Shown: positions 1-8,770 of the stretch, one piece after another
Layout: each line of letters opens with the position of its first letter
How positions within the stretch are numbered: the stretch's first letter is position 1
DNA from: Oscillospiraceae bacterium
Lineage (GTDB): Bacteria; Bacillota_A; Clostridia; Oscillospirales; Ruminococcaceae
Direction: 5' to 3'
DNA length: 21,680 nt
NCBI GenBank assembly: GCA_017523995.1
Contig: JAFWUX010000189.1
Coordinates: forward strand, 1-21,680
Notes under the pieces: model-generated
The model's input: only the letters and a program-made list of their open reading frames with translations
What the model was told of the DNA's origin: nothing
Databases searched by the model: none
Program-made: the position numbers and the translations under genes

Positions 1-3000
1 CACCCCGCACTGTATTTCCAAATAAACGAAGAACATAGGGCAGATTTTCCGCAGTTCCGTCACCGCCGCCGGCGATACCCATATCACCGGAAATATGTGC
101 GCAAAGGATCTGCGCAAAATTGATCTGTTCGACCAGCTGCTTTTTTCCGCCCGGCTGATAGACCCCTGCTTCGCCGCCGGCACCGATCCCGATGACAGCC
201 AGGCCCTGCAGCTGCCGTTCATCCGCTGCACGGATCACCAGATAGGTCCTGCCGTTTTCCTCAACGGTCTCATAACTGACCTTCGGGGCGGTTTTGTCAA
301 TATGGATCTTCGTTGTCATGACCTGCGGATGTTCCTTGGAGCCGGGATAGTCGATCCATCTTCTGATCGTATAGTTGTAATCGGCTTCCTCCAGTTCATT
401 AAAATCAACATGCAGGTCCAGCGCACCCTGGCCGCGGAACAGTTCTTTTCCGTCCGCATCGGTCAGCTCCGTTTCATAATTTGCCTGCATTCTTCTGATG
501 CCGTCATCATCAAATATGGTAACACTGTCAGCAATGCTGTCCTGATTCGGTGAGATCCAGCATTCATTCGGATAGTCGGTCAGCTGCCTTTTTTCACTTG
601 CTGTTGCATAATCATCTGCGTAAATAAATTCCTTCATCATCTCGGAATCATCAATCTCACTGAGCGGAACACGCTCAAGAATCTGCTTATAGAGCTGTCC
701 CCTTCTGATCAGAGAGACAGGCCGGGCGTTTCTGCTGGAGCCGAACTGGATCAGGCAGTAATTCTGATCCGGATCAACGATCGGGACCTGTGCCCAGTCG
801 CCGTGAAAGCCGAGCAGCGGGATCGAAATATCCGCGCTGTTCTCCGCACCGGAGAGCATCACATAACCCTCCGTGAAGAAACCGTACCTGAACTTTTTTT
901 CGAGCCGGCGGCACTGTTCCGCATCCAGACTGACACGGACAGTCACCTTCCTGGATTCCCCTGCCGCGACCGTGACCGGTCCGCGGAGATCCGCCGTGCA
1001 GTTCAGCTCCTGCTGACCGGAGAGCAGGTCGCATTTCTGCGCACTGTCATAGTATGTGTCGTCCGTTGTCAGAAGGACATCCGCCTGCGGGAAGGTCACA
1101 TCCTCGCTGCTGTGATTCGTGAGCGTGATATCAAAGCTGAAGCTGTCGCCGATCTTGTCAAACAGATTGATCTTTGCGTCGCCGCTTTCACCGTTCATCA
1201 GCACCTTTGCAGAGATCGCCCGGTCAAGCGCAACCAGTCCGGCGCCCTGCCGTCTCGGCGTGACAAAGACACCGTTCTCCGTATAGGGAACTGCCGTATT
1301 CATCAGCAGTCTGCGGACATAGGCTGCATATTCCGAACCGGAAAGATCAATGTTCTGCTTTTCAAGATATTCCCGCAGCACCGCCGTACACCCGGCAACA
1401 TACGGCGACGCCATGGATGTACCGGAAAGGATCAGCGATCCGCCGTTATAGAAAGCAGAGCGCACATGTCCGCCGATGCCCATGATATCAGGGCGCAGAT
1501 CCAGAGAATATTTCACGCCCCATGAGGTATAGGAGCTGACGCTTTCAGGCAGCTCGCGCATGATCTTTTCCCCGGTGACCGTCAGGACCTTCTTTTCCGT
1601 TTTGCGCATTGCCTGACCGTCCTGATAGGAGATCCCGCCGATCACAAAACCGGAATCGGTATTGATGTATTCCATTCCGTCCGGCCGTTCCTTGTCAATC
1701 AGGATCAGACCGCAGGCGCCCTTTCCTTCTGCGCGCTCCGCAATCTCTGAGACAGACCTGTCGGAACGCTGCACCAGCGCGATCGTGCCGGCAAGATCCT
1801 GAACACCTGCAAAATCCCTTGCCGATCCTTCTCCGCAGTATTCAAATCCGTATTCACCCGGTTTCAGGCAGTCGGAAAGATAGCTGAGCACACCAAACGC
1901 ATTCATCATCGGCATGAGCACGATCTGTCTGCCCTCAAACAGAAACATCCCGCTCTCCGTCAGACCGGTATTGTCAGCGGAAGCAACCAGCATGATCGGC
2001 GAACCGAGCTCTGCCTTATCACAGATCATTCCGGTATCGGGATTTTCCGGAATTGCCTTTAAGCCGTATGAGTATGTGCCGTTGTCTGCATTTCCGGCAG
2101 AATTGCAGATGACCAGACCGGCACGGTCCGCGGCACTGATCGCCTCCGATATGGGGTTCGCTCCGAAATACTCCGTTCTGTCGGCGCCCCAGCTCATGTT
2201 GACCACATCGGCATGGAGCCTGACCGCATCTTCCAGCGCGGCAATTCCAGCATCCAGGTTAATGGAATTCCCGCCGCCGCTGACACAGAAAAACATCAGC
2301 TGTGCGTCCTTTGCAATGCCGGAGAGCTCGTTGCCGTCAGAATCCGTGAAGGCATTTCCGGCAGCAATGCCGCTGACATGCGTACCGTGATAGCATTTCA
2401 TATCCGAAATATGATCATAGGGCGCATCCGGGTCGGCATAGTTCATGACAAAAGGCAGCTTGCTGCTGAGATAAGCACGCTCCGGATCGGCATTGACATG
2501 CAGTGTTCCGCTGTTGATGACCGCTGCAATGTCATCTTTGCTGACGGCTGTGTCGATATCATCCGCAAGCGCTGCAAACATCGGATGAGACGTATCCAGC
2601 TCCGAGTCAATGACCGCGATCACCTGCCCCTCGCCGGAACAGCCGGTGCGGTCAAAATAGGCAGGAAAGCCGCTGCGAGCGGCAGCACGGTCCATCTGCG
2701 GTACGTGGATGTTCTCAGAAACCGTCACGCTCAGGACATCCGGAAGCGCCTCAACGCGTCCGATCAGGTTTTCGGGCAGCTTGCAGCTGAAGCCGTTAAA
2801 GAGCGTATTGTAGCTGAATGCGACCTGCAGCGCCGGATAAAACTGCCGGATGCTGTCCTGCACGGACTGCTGCAAAGCGGTGCACTGTTCCGCGCGCTGT
2901 GTAGCCTGACCGGTATCGAGATAATCGGTCCCCATTTCCGCCGCGTCGGGCTGCGCCATCACGGCGTCTCCCGCAACCTTGATAATGACGGAAACGGTTT

Positions 3001-3157
3001 CTGTACTGTCGTTCTGCAGAGCGATCTGTGCTGCGGACGCGTTCTGCGTGCCCTCTGCAGCAATGATCTGCGAAATGCCTGACCCGCTGATCATCGACCA
3101 TGACAAAACTGCGGATGCAGTAAGACAGAATGTTTTTCTGAGAATGCGGTGTTTCAT
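1..3157 (-). CDS. Secreted subtilisin-like (S8) cell-envelope protease, lactocepin/C5a-peptidase type; C-terminus beyond the window
   Basis: The reading frame is open from the ATG at 3157 to the left edge (1052 codons, no stop), so the 3' end is missing. The start follows GGAGGG (3173-3168) at 10 nt. A basic signal peptide (MKHRILRKTF, about 34 residues) precedes an inhibitor-I9-like propeptide (about 45-150). The catalytic triad is visible: D184 in AVIDSELD, H257 in HGTHVSG and S581 in SGTSMASP, with the oxyanion Asn near N356 (SAGN). The 324-residue gap between His and Ser holds a PA-like insert (about 420-500, LVQRSDRS to GLILID), as in lactocepins and streptococcal C5a peptidase. An Fn3-like domain follows (about 640-770, ending PLLGFHGDW). 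The predicted role is a secreted endopeptidase of the cell surface. Whether it ends in a dockerin, sortase signal or other anchor cannot be seen. It is divergent from the 3459 gene. Confidence 0.93.
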   Translation of the reverse strand, partial: MKHRILRKTFCLTASAVLSWSMISGSGISQIIAAEGTQNASAAQIALQNDSTETVSVIIKVAGDAVMAQPDAAEMGTDYLDTGQATQRAEQCTALQQSVQDSIRQFYPALQVAFSYNTLFNGFSCKLPENLIGRVEALPDVLSVTVSENIHVPQMDRAAARSGFPAYFDRTGCSGEGQVIAVIDSELDTSHPMFAALADDIDTAVSKDDIAAVINSGTLHVNADPERAYLSSKLPFVMNYADPDAPYDHISDMKCYHGTHVSGIAAGNAFTDSDGNELSGIAKDAQLMFFCVSGGGNSINLDAGIAALEDAVRLHADVVNMSWGADRTEYFGANPISEAISAADRAGLVICNSAGNADNGTYSYGLKAIPENPDTGMICDKAELGSPIMLVASADNTGLTESGMFLFEGRQIVLMPMMNAFGVLSYLSDCLKPGEYGFEYCGEGSARDFAGVQDLAGTIALVQRSDRSVSEIAERAEGKGACGLILIDKERPDGMEYINTDSGFVIGGISYQDGQAMRKTEKKVLTVTGEKIMRELPESVSSYTSWGVKYSLDLRPDIMGIGGHVRSAFYNGGSLILSGTSMASPYVAGCTAVLREYLEKQNIDLSGSEYAAYVRRLLMNTAVPYTENGVFVTPRRQGAGLVALDRAISAKVLMNGESGDAKINLFDKIGDSFSFDITLTNHSSEDVTFPQADVLLTTDDTYYDSAQKCDLLSGQQELNCTADLRGPVTVAAGESRKVTVRVSLDAEQCRRLEKKFRYGFFTEGYVMLSGAENSADISIPLLGFHGDWAQVPIVDPDQNYCLIQFGSSRNARPVSLIRRGQLYKQILERVPLSEIDDSEMMKEFIYADDYATASEKRQLTDYPNECWISPNQDSIADSVTIFDDDGIRRMQANYETELTDADGKELFRGQGALDLHVDFNELEEADYNYTIRRWIDYPGSKEHPQVMTTKIHIDKTAPKVSYETVEENGRTYLVIRAADERQLQGLAVIGIGAGGEAGVYQPGGKKQLVEQINFAQILCAHISGDMGIAGGGDGTAENLPYVLRLFGNTVRG

Positions 3158-3223
3158 TTTTATCAATCCCTCCTCAATCACGCTGAATCTTTTTCCCCCT
3201 AAACACATCAATACGATATTATT

Positions 3224-3252
3224 ATATTACCACACTTCTTTTGAAAACGCAA
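3224..3252 (-). promoter_or_regulatory. Possible weak promoter for the S8 protease
   Basis: On the minus strand TTGCGT (3252-3247) and TAATAT (3229-3224) are separated by 17 nt, with an upstream TGTGG resembling an extended -10. The matches are partial (3/6 and 4/6), so this is tentative. It lies in the 184-base divergent gap shared with the strong promoter of the plus-strand gene. Confidence 0.3.
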
Positions 3253-3341
3253 GCAGTTTCATTAAAATTGCGCAAACCTTAAGAATTGCTGCCGGTGCGT
3301 TTTTTCGGATCAATCTCCGTACTGCATGATTATCAATTATC

Positions 3342-3370
3342 TTGACAATTATTGTGTGCTGTGTTATAAT
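3342..3370 (+). promoter_or_regulatory. Consensus sigma-A promoter of the 212-residue gene
   Basis: TTGACA (3342-3347), a 17-nt spacer and TATAAT (3365-3370): both boxes match the consensus exactly. Transcription should begin near 3377, leaving a leader of about 80 nt before the ATG at 3459. A naive gene call would start a reading frame at the TTG of the -35 box; that upstream part is promoter and leader. Confidence 0.88.
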
Positions 3371-3458
3371 AGCAGTTTATTATCTGCCGGTCATTGCAGA
3401 AATCTGTATGATCCATTTTGTAAAATTACTTTATTCGGAATCAAAAAGGAGAAAGAAT

Positions 3459-4097
3459 ATGCATCTGGTTATGAGACAGCAGGCGAAGGAGCTTTTTGAA
3501 GCGACCTTTGTCATCGGCGCAAATAATATGCAGATCGGTGATATGCGGATCACCAGCCAGATCTCCCGTGTCGGCGGAGACTGGACGATCAATTATTCGG
3601 GTACGCAGATCGCGTTAAAGCGCGGCAAGAACTTTGCACCGAAGGAAGACAAGCCGTTCAGACCCTATGACATCTATGTGAACAACGAGGGTGTCGGCAG
3701 TGTATACCAGAAAATCATCAAAGAAGGCGGTCCGTTTTCCGATGAATACCCTGTGTTCGTTCTTTGGCTCAACGGGGTTTGCTATACGCTGTATCCGGTC
3801 TGCTTTGGTGAGGAAGGCGCAAAAAGCCCTGTATACTGCAACGGCGTCCAGGTCGCGGAAGTTCACAAAGCCGCTGCCATTTACGATGACCTGCATGAAT
3901 ACAATATCTACATGTACGACCGGCAATACGGTCTTGCCTGTATTTTGTTATGCGCGCATTCCTACGATATCGGCTTCTATAAGAACGGCGAAAAAATCAC
4001 AAAAGGCTATTATAAAAAGCTCTACACGACAACAGACAAAGAACTTCTCGAAAAATACAATCCTGCCTTTATGGCCGGCTTATACGGACAGCCGTGA
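3459..4097 (+). CDS. Hypothetical cytoplasmic protein, 212 residues; possible Tubby/LURP-one-like beta-barrel
   Basis: I do not recognise this protein with certainty. The start is the ATG at 3459, preceded by AAAAGGAG at 3444-3451 with a 7-nt gap, and downstream of a perfect promoter. There is no signal peptide and no membrane segment, so it is probably cytoplasmic. It is rich in beta-type alternation and aromatic residues (WTINYSG, PFRPYDIYVN, EYNIYMYDRQYGLA). A short beta-hairpin pattern with KxG turns (VYCNGVQVAEVHKAA, IGFYKNGEKITKGYYKK) recalls Tubby-C-like/LURP-one beta-barrels, but this is only an impression. It is monocistronic: divergent from the S8 protease and followed by its own hairpin terminator at 4114. 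Confidence 0.8.
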   Translation: MHLVMRQQAKELFEATFVIGANNMQIGDMRITSQISRVGGDWTINYSGTQIALKRGKNFAPKEDKPFRPYDIYVNNEGVGSVYQKIIKEGGPFSDEYPVFVLWLNGVCYTLYPVCFGEEGAKSPVYCNGVQVAEVHKAAAIYDDLHEYNIYMYDRQYGLACILLCAHSYDIGFYKNGEKITKGYYKKLYTTTDKELLEKYNPAFMAGLYGQP

Positions 4098-4113
4098 TCA
4101 TCCGCATACAGCA

Positions 4114-4148
4114 GAGCACCGTTCCGCATGGGACGGTGCTCGTTTATT
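4114..4148 (+). terminator. Rho-independent terminator of the 212-residue gene
   Basis: A 12-bp stem, GAGCACCGTTCC / GGGACGGTGCTC with one G-U pair, closes a GCAT loop (4114-4141) and is followed by a T-rich GTTTATT. It begins 17 nt after the stop codon. Confidence 0.75.
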
Positions 4149-4255
4149 GTCACGCCGGAAAACAGATACAGGTGCTTCTTTCCTGCCCCTGTGATTTGAA
4201 TGGAAGGATGATCATTCCGGCAGACTGCGGGAACAGCGCCGTATGAACCTGAGTG

Positions 4256-4370
4256 ACATGATATTCAGATTCCCGGCACTGACCTGGCATTTTGCTGTTG
4301 ATATTCATCTGTTATCGGAAAAGCGCGCGATTCGCAACTTATCTGTTTCAATTATCATCGCTTTATACGC
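4256..4370 (+). repeat. Intergenic repeat family, copy A
   Basis: This shares with the copies at 13719 and 16332 the blocks ATGATATT, CCCGGCACTGACC, GGCATTTTGCTGTT, CATCTGTTATCGGAAAAG, GATTCG.AACTTATCTGT and a final ATCATCGCTTTATACGC. The hairpin of the other copies is weakened here (ACCTGG instead of ACCGGG). It sits downstream of the 212-residue gene. Confidence 0.7.
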
Positions 4371-4375
4371 AGCAG

Positions 4376-4410
4376 CCGCCGCATGACCGGAATCAGGCGG
4401 CGGTTTTTTT
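4376..4410 (+). terminator. Strong rho-independent terminator with the repeat-family tail
   Basis: CCGCCGC (4376-4382) pairs with GCGGCGG (4397-4403) and is followed by seven T (4404-4410), so it acts on plus-strand transcription. The bases after it (GCTGTTTATGAGGCATGACTGTT) match the tail that follows the hairpin in the repeat family, so this may be a fifth, shortened copy. It is the second terminator behind the 3459 gene. On the minus strand there is no T-run after the stem, so I see no clear terminator for the long operon that ends at 4446. Confidence 0.75.
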
Positions 4411-4445
4411 GCTGTTTATGAGGCATGACTGTTCCTGCAGGTGCT

Positions 4446-7400
4446 TCATGATGTCTCAGCTTCCGTGAGATACCTGTCAGCGTCGGTCCGAATATCCTCA
4501 TGCAGTGTCAGCAGCGCCGGACGCGGTTGTGCCTGCGACTGTTTGCCGAGCAGCTGCTCCCATGTGAGCTTTTTGCCCGCAACTGAATTGTTGACGTAAT
4601 AGATCAGAATATTCTGCACATCATCAACGGACAGTTCGCCGTTCTCATTGATATCCGCTGCTTTGATCTGCGTGTCAGTCAGACCTGTCTCCTTGCCTGA
4701 AATACGCATCGTGTATGCCTTCAGTGCAAGCTGAACGTCCTCAATGCTGACTTTGCCGTCATCGTCCACATCTCCGGTCAGATATTCCGGTTCGTCTATA
4801 ATCGTTTCTCCTGTCCTGGCAATCAGCATCTCGTAGTCTCCGTTTGCATCCGCATCCGCATAAACAGTGATCGTATCCTCATCTTCTTCATTCACAAACA
4901 CCTTCTGAAATCCGGATGGCAAGCACAGTTCTGCGCGATGCGCGTCATTTTCACAGGTGATGCTGACATGGTTCAGATTGCTGCCGGACAGGTACCAGCC
5001 TTTCTCTGCAGGCGTCAGGATCAATTCCGATACACGCGGCGCGTTCACAGTGATCTTATACCAGTCTGTCGGGGAATACCCGTCATCCGATACAACACGC
5101 AGCGTGATCTGCCCTTCGCCGCCTTTCAGCATGATTCTGCCGTCCGGACGCATCTCAACGGTTTTGACTGCATCGCCCTCACCTATCAGCAGCGTATGAT
5201 CATAACGCATCCGCAGCACTGCTTCTTCGGGTTTGTTATACTCCAGCTGATGGCCTGCATCTGAAGTGTTCATCAGATAACTGTGGAACGATTCGTCCTT
5301 TTCGCCCTCACCGTTCAGAGCACCGATCTCAATGAGAATCGTATTATCTCCGTCATGGAAACCTTCGCTCGACTCAGCCTTCGTTTCAAATGATAATACA
5401 GGTTCCTTGGAAATAGTTTCCAGATTACAGTACTCCGCTTCATAATCGGATTTTTCGATAAACTTACTATCGCCGAGCAATCCGTAATGGTTCAGTAAAT
5501 CCACATCGCTGCTGACAAATGCAATAAAGGCATGATCATCCGACGTAACGGCAGATCTGCCGAGTTCTACCGGGTTTGATAATTCTTCTGTCCCGGGAAT
5601 GCACCACGCACCCATATCGGCGAGACTAATAAACAGATCATCTTTCTTGGAATCAGCATCATAGATCGACTGTGGGTCATAAATCTTGACACGCATCGTA
5701 TAGTTATGCTCAGAGATCTGTTCCTGATTCTCCTTCTTTATGTTCAGCTTCATCCTGTATGTTCTTTCCTCATAGCCGTATGCAAGTACTGTATGTCCAT
5801 AATGCTGGTTGTTATAATAACAGATCAGAACCGGCTTTCCGCTTTTCACCTCATTCAGAATTTCGTTTAACTTACTCTTTTCTGTTTGGGCAGTAAAGGT
5901 GTTTTTTCTGTCAATAATCGCGTTGGTATACTGCAGGAAGTAGTAGTAGTTGATTGCAGACTCTACAGCAGCATCCATCTTCACATCAGTCAGATAGACC
6001 GCATCCTCTGTGAAAATATCCGGTTTGAACACATCCTGTGATTGCAGCAATGCAGTCACCACCATGCCGTAACAGGAACCCTTCCAAGTCTCTGAGAGCT
6101 TCGATCCGATGACCTCCTTCTCCAGCGGTGAAAGCTGAGACCAAAGTTGTTCGAGATCCTCCGGCAGCAGTTGATAATTCTTGCTGAAGACACTTCTTGC
6201 ATTGACAAAGTTCCAGCGATCATAATCCATGCGGAAGGGCGGAAACGTGGTGGTAACAACAGTCGTTGTCATGATCGCAGTGGTGATAACTGTGGCGGCC
6301 GTTGTGGATGTGGTCGTGGTTGTTGTAGTCGTTGCGGCAGTCGTTGTCGTAGTCGTAGTCGTAGTCGTTGTCGTGGTCGTTGTAGTAGTAGTTGTTGTTG
6401 TTGTCGTGGCAGTTGTGGTCGTTGTTGTCGTAGTCGTTGTCGTTGTTGGCGCAGTCGCAGTTCGCGCCGTCGTTGCCTTTGCCGTTGTGGTCGCATTCGC
6501 AGTTGTTGTTGAAACGGGGACAGTCGTTGCCGAAACTGCGGTCGTTGTTGCAGGACGAACAGTCGTCTTTGCAGGTGCAGAGGTCGTAGTTCCTGCGGCC
6601 GGGGCTGTCGTCACGACCGGCTCCCAGAAGAAATCGTCCGGCAGTGTTTTACCGCGCAGACTGTCCTCAAACGAAACGCAGGTGCATGTTTTCAAATCAA
6701 GCGACTTCACATACACCGAGCCGATAATTCCGGGTGCGTAGGTTTCAGATCTATTGATGAAACGGTCGAGGATATTCTGACGGTAGGATAAACTCCCCAA
6801 CGATTGATAATCCGGCTGCATCTCAAGAGAAGAATACGGCATCAGAATATTCGTATTGAGAAATGCACCGTTCCATGCGCTGTAGGAAGCACCCTCTGCG
6901 CCGACAAGCACGGAATTCGGAATGAGCTCAAATAAAAACTGATCCTCCTGCATCAGATCTGACCAGTGATTCGTCTGATACGGATACAGCGGATTTGAAA
7001 CTAGATTCAGTACGCCGTCACAAAATGCCTGATAATATATCCCGGTTGTAAACAGCTTCATTCTGTATTTCAACTCGAATGATTCGTCAAGCTGAATGAT
7101 GACATCTGCACTGCCGGGATAAAAGTCCTGTTCTGACATCAGCGTCGGATTATAGTAATCACCGGATTCCCAGAGCGTTGTATTGTTCACTATGAACAGC
7201 GGTGCCTGATCACTCATTTCTCCTGTCAGCCTGACGACCATGGGCTTTCCGTCAGACGCCTGCCGGTTTGAATAGGGATCAATCAGAATGTTCTGATTCC
7301 ATTCAACTTTGGAAAGATCAATCGTACAAGAGCGGTTCACGACCATCACATTATACAGTTCTGTCTTCTTCAAATCGCCGTTGATATCGTGCGTATAAAA

Positions 7401-8756
7401 ATGAACATCCCTGAACTGCATTCCGTCCGTCTCATACGGTTCAGCAGCGGCAGGATCAAGATTCGGATCGCTCAGCTCCCGGTACAAACTTTCCATTTCC
7501 TGCTGCTTTTTCACTGCACTGAGCGGACTGCGGACAAAGCCGCCGGAATGCAGCACCGGAACATAAACTGTTTTATCTGTGTCCGCGCTGCCCGGCTCTG
7601 CAAACTGTATCTCCGCAACTTCCAGCGAATCAAACAGGTCATCGCGGTATTCCGAAATCATCCTGTAGGCTGTGTCTTCCATCAGGAAATCCCGATCCTG
7701 CAATGCAGACGGCTCATCCTGCCCCAAGTCTAGCCGGATATAATCATCAAACATGGTATCCGGCCGCATTGCTTCCGGGAACAACTGATAACCTGTAAGA
7801 TGCGCAACAGAATCTGTATTTGCCGGAACAGAACGCCCGATCGACGGCAGCATGATCTCGGCGGATTGTGTCTGCAGCTCCGACGAAACACCCCGCGCAA
7901 CATAAATTTCACCTTTGACGGTCAATTTCCATTCACCATTCAATGTGCCCGCACAGTAAACATTGCCCTCTACAGTCAGCGGAGATCTGATGTCCAGGTT
8001 ACTTTCCGGATTTGTCATAATCAGATCGCCGCCGATCACGGAATCTTCCCGGCAGTCAATCCCCAGCCTCCGATTATTGCAGATCAGACTTCTGCCGGAA
8101 CCGAGTGATAAATATCCGCCATATATCTCTGATTCAAGCTCCGGATTATAGAGCAGCAGATTGGTTTGCCATGTATTATAGTTGTTAATACCGCAGCGCA
8201 AAGCACCCGCCATGATATTGTAAGGCTGGTTCTCGCACAACAACGCCCCGGAATCGTTTTCCAGCACGGAATCGACATATAAATAGGGCAGCTCCGGATC
8301 AATCCTGACGGCAGCCGTTCCGCCGTCACCGGTCATTTCCACATCATACGGAATCGCCGAAGAAAGCGTGAGCGATCCCGAACCGAGGCTCAGATTACCG
8401 AAAACAGAAAGACCGCTCTGCTTTTTCGTCATATTCAGGTGGAGCTTGTTTATGTCTGGATCGCACGGAATCACGGTCGTATCGTTCAAGGTGACGACGT
8501 TATCCAATGCAGCATCCTTACTTATGGAGCCGTCCGGAACACGCGGCAGACAGTGCAGTCCAAGATTGCCTCCGTTCAGAAGTTGTCCGTTATCCAGATG
8601 AAACGTGTCTGTCACCGTAAACGGTTCAGACAGCAGATGAACCGGTAATTCCTCAATATCCAGAGCAGCCGCCGGCTGCAGACCGTTTGTCAGCACGGTA
8701 ACCGCAGCATACCATACTGCTGTCAGGAATGCTGCTGTTCGCTTCTGTCTTTTCAA
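4446..8756 (-). CDS. Secreted dockerin protein with a beta-solenoid-like region, Thr-rich linker and papain-like cysteine peptidase module
   Basis: 1436 residues, last gene of the operon. The start is TTG at 8756: a stop lies three codons upstream, AAGGGTGAG (8770-8762) supplies the ribosome site, and the frame opens directly into a signal peptide (KRQKRTAAFLTAVWYAAVTV). Residues 40-300 show repetitive beta-solenoid-like strands; 300-710 is a further secreted region I cannot name. Residues about 714-840 are a Thr-rich linker with 23 Thr in a row. The next domain has the pattern of a C39/papain-like cysteine peptidase: C895 in GSCYGMV, H988 in YGHTVLAYGY, D1027 in IYDPQ. Beta domains follow (1090-1325). 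A dockerin ends the protein: loop 1 from D1329 (DVDDDGKVSIED), loop 2 DINENGELSVDD, then a VAGKKLTW tail. The domain reading is good; the peptidase activity is inferred. Confidence 0.92.
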   Translation of the reverse strand: MKRQKRTAAFLTAVWYAAVTVLTNGLQPAAALDIEELPVHLLSEPFTVTDTFHLDNGQLLNGGNLGLHCLPRVPDGSISKDAALDNVVTLNDTTVIPCDPDINKLHLNMTKKQSGLSVFGNLSLGSGSLTLSSAIPYDVEMTGDGGTAAVRIDPELPYLYVDSVLENDSGALLCENQPYNIMAGALRCGINNYNTWQTNLLLYNPELESEIYGGYLSLGSGRSLICNNRRLGIDCREDSVIGGDLIMTNPESNLDIRSPLTVEGNVYCAGTLNGEWKLTVKGEIYVARGVSSELQTQSAEIMLPSIGRSVPANTDSVAHLTGYQLFPEAMRPDTMFDDYIRLDLGQDEPSALQDRDFLMEDTAYRMISEYRDDLFDSLEVAEIQFAEPGSADTDKTVYVPVLHSGGFVRSPLSAVKKQQEMESLYRELSDPNLDPAAAEPYETDGMQFRDVHFYTHDINGDLKKTELYNVMVVNRSCTIDLSKVEWNQNILIDPYSNRQASDGKPMVVRLTGEMSDQAPLFIVNNTTLWESGDYYNPTLMSEQDFYPGSADVIIQLDESFELKYRMKLFTTGIYYQAFCDGVLNLVSNPLYPYQTNHWSDLMQEDQFLFELIPNSVLVGAEGASYSAWNGAFLNTNILMPYSSLEMQPDYQSLGSLSYRQNILDRFINRSETYAPGIIGSVYVKSLDLKTCTCVSFEDSLRGKTLPDDFFWEPVVTTAPAAGTTTSAPAKTTVRPATTTAVSATTVPVSTTTANATTTAKATTARTATAPTTTTTTTTTTTTATTTTTTTTTTTTTTTTTTTTTTTAATTTTTTTTSTTAATVITTAIMTTTVVTTTFPPFRMDYDRWNFVNARSVFSKNYQLLPEDLEQLWSQLSPLEKEVIGSKLSETWKGSCYGMVVTALLQSQDVFKPDIFTEDAVYLTDVKMDAAVESAINYYYFLQYTNAIIDRKNTFTAQTEKSKLNEILNEVKSGKPVLICYYNNQHYGHTVLAYGYEERTYRMKLNIKKENQEQISEHNYTMRVKIYDPQSIYDADSKKDDLFISLADMGAWCIPGTEELSNPVELGRSAVTSDDHAFIAFVSSDVDLLNHYGLLGDSKFIEKSDYEAEYCNLETISKEPVLSFETKAESSEGFHDGDNTILIEIGALNGEGEKDESFHSYLMNTSDAGHQLEYNKPEEAVLRMRYDHTLLIGEGDAVKTVEMRPDGRIMLKGGEGQITLRVVSDDGYSPTDWYKITVNAPRVSELILTPAEKGWYLSGSNLNHVSITCENDAHRAELCLPSGFQKVFVNEEDEDTITVYADADANGDYEMLIARTGETIIDEPEYLTGDVDDDGKVSIEDVQLALKAYTMRISGKETGLTDTQIKAADINENGELSVDDVQNILIYYVNNSVAGKKLTWEQLLGKQSQAQPRPALLTLHEDIRTDADRYLTEAETS
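6240..6615 (-). repeat. Low-complexity ACN tract encoding the Thr linker
   Basis: About 125 codons, mostly Thr with Ala, Val and Pro. The longest uninterrupted run is 23 Thr codons (6407-6339). All four ACN codons are mixed, so this is not a pure microsatellite. Thr-rich linkers are typical of ruminococcal dockerin proteins. Confidence 0.85.
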
Positions 8757-8770
8757 AGTATCTCACCCTT
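8757..8770 (-). promoter_or_regulatory. Ribosome binding site deciding the TTG start of the cysteine-peptidase gene
   Basis: The 14-nt gap after the kinase stop codon holds AAGGGTGAG (8770-8762), 5 nt before the TTG. No ATG or GTG is available in frame near it. The tight spacing suggests translational coupling to the kinase. Confidence 0.65.

Noticed and set aside
95..3082. Several long plus-strand frames opposite the subtilase
   Set aside because: The minus-strand frame has a full catalytic triad, signal peptide and ribosome site; the plus frames have low-complexity Arg/His-rich products typical of antisense shadows.
6290..6470. CRISPR-like or microsatellite repeat
   Set aside because: No repeat-spacer alternation; the period is three and keeps the reading frame of the Thr linker.
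6229..6741. Plus-strand frame of almost pure valine
   Set aside because: It is the exact complement of the Thr linker codons (ACN read as GTN); no ribosome site or signal. The same holds for the valine-rich frames opposite the linkers at 15547-16170 and 19834-20025.
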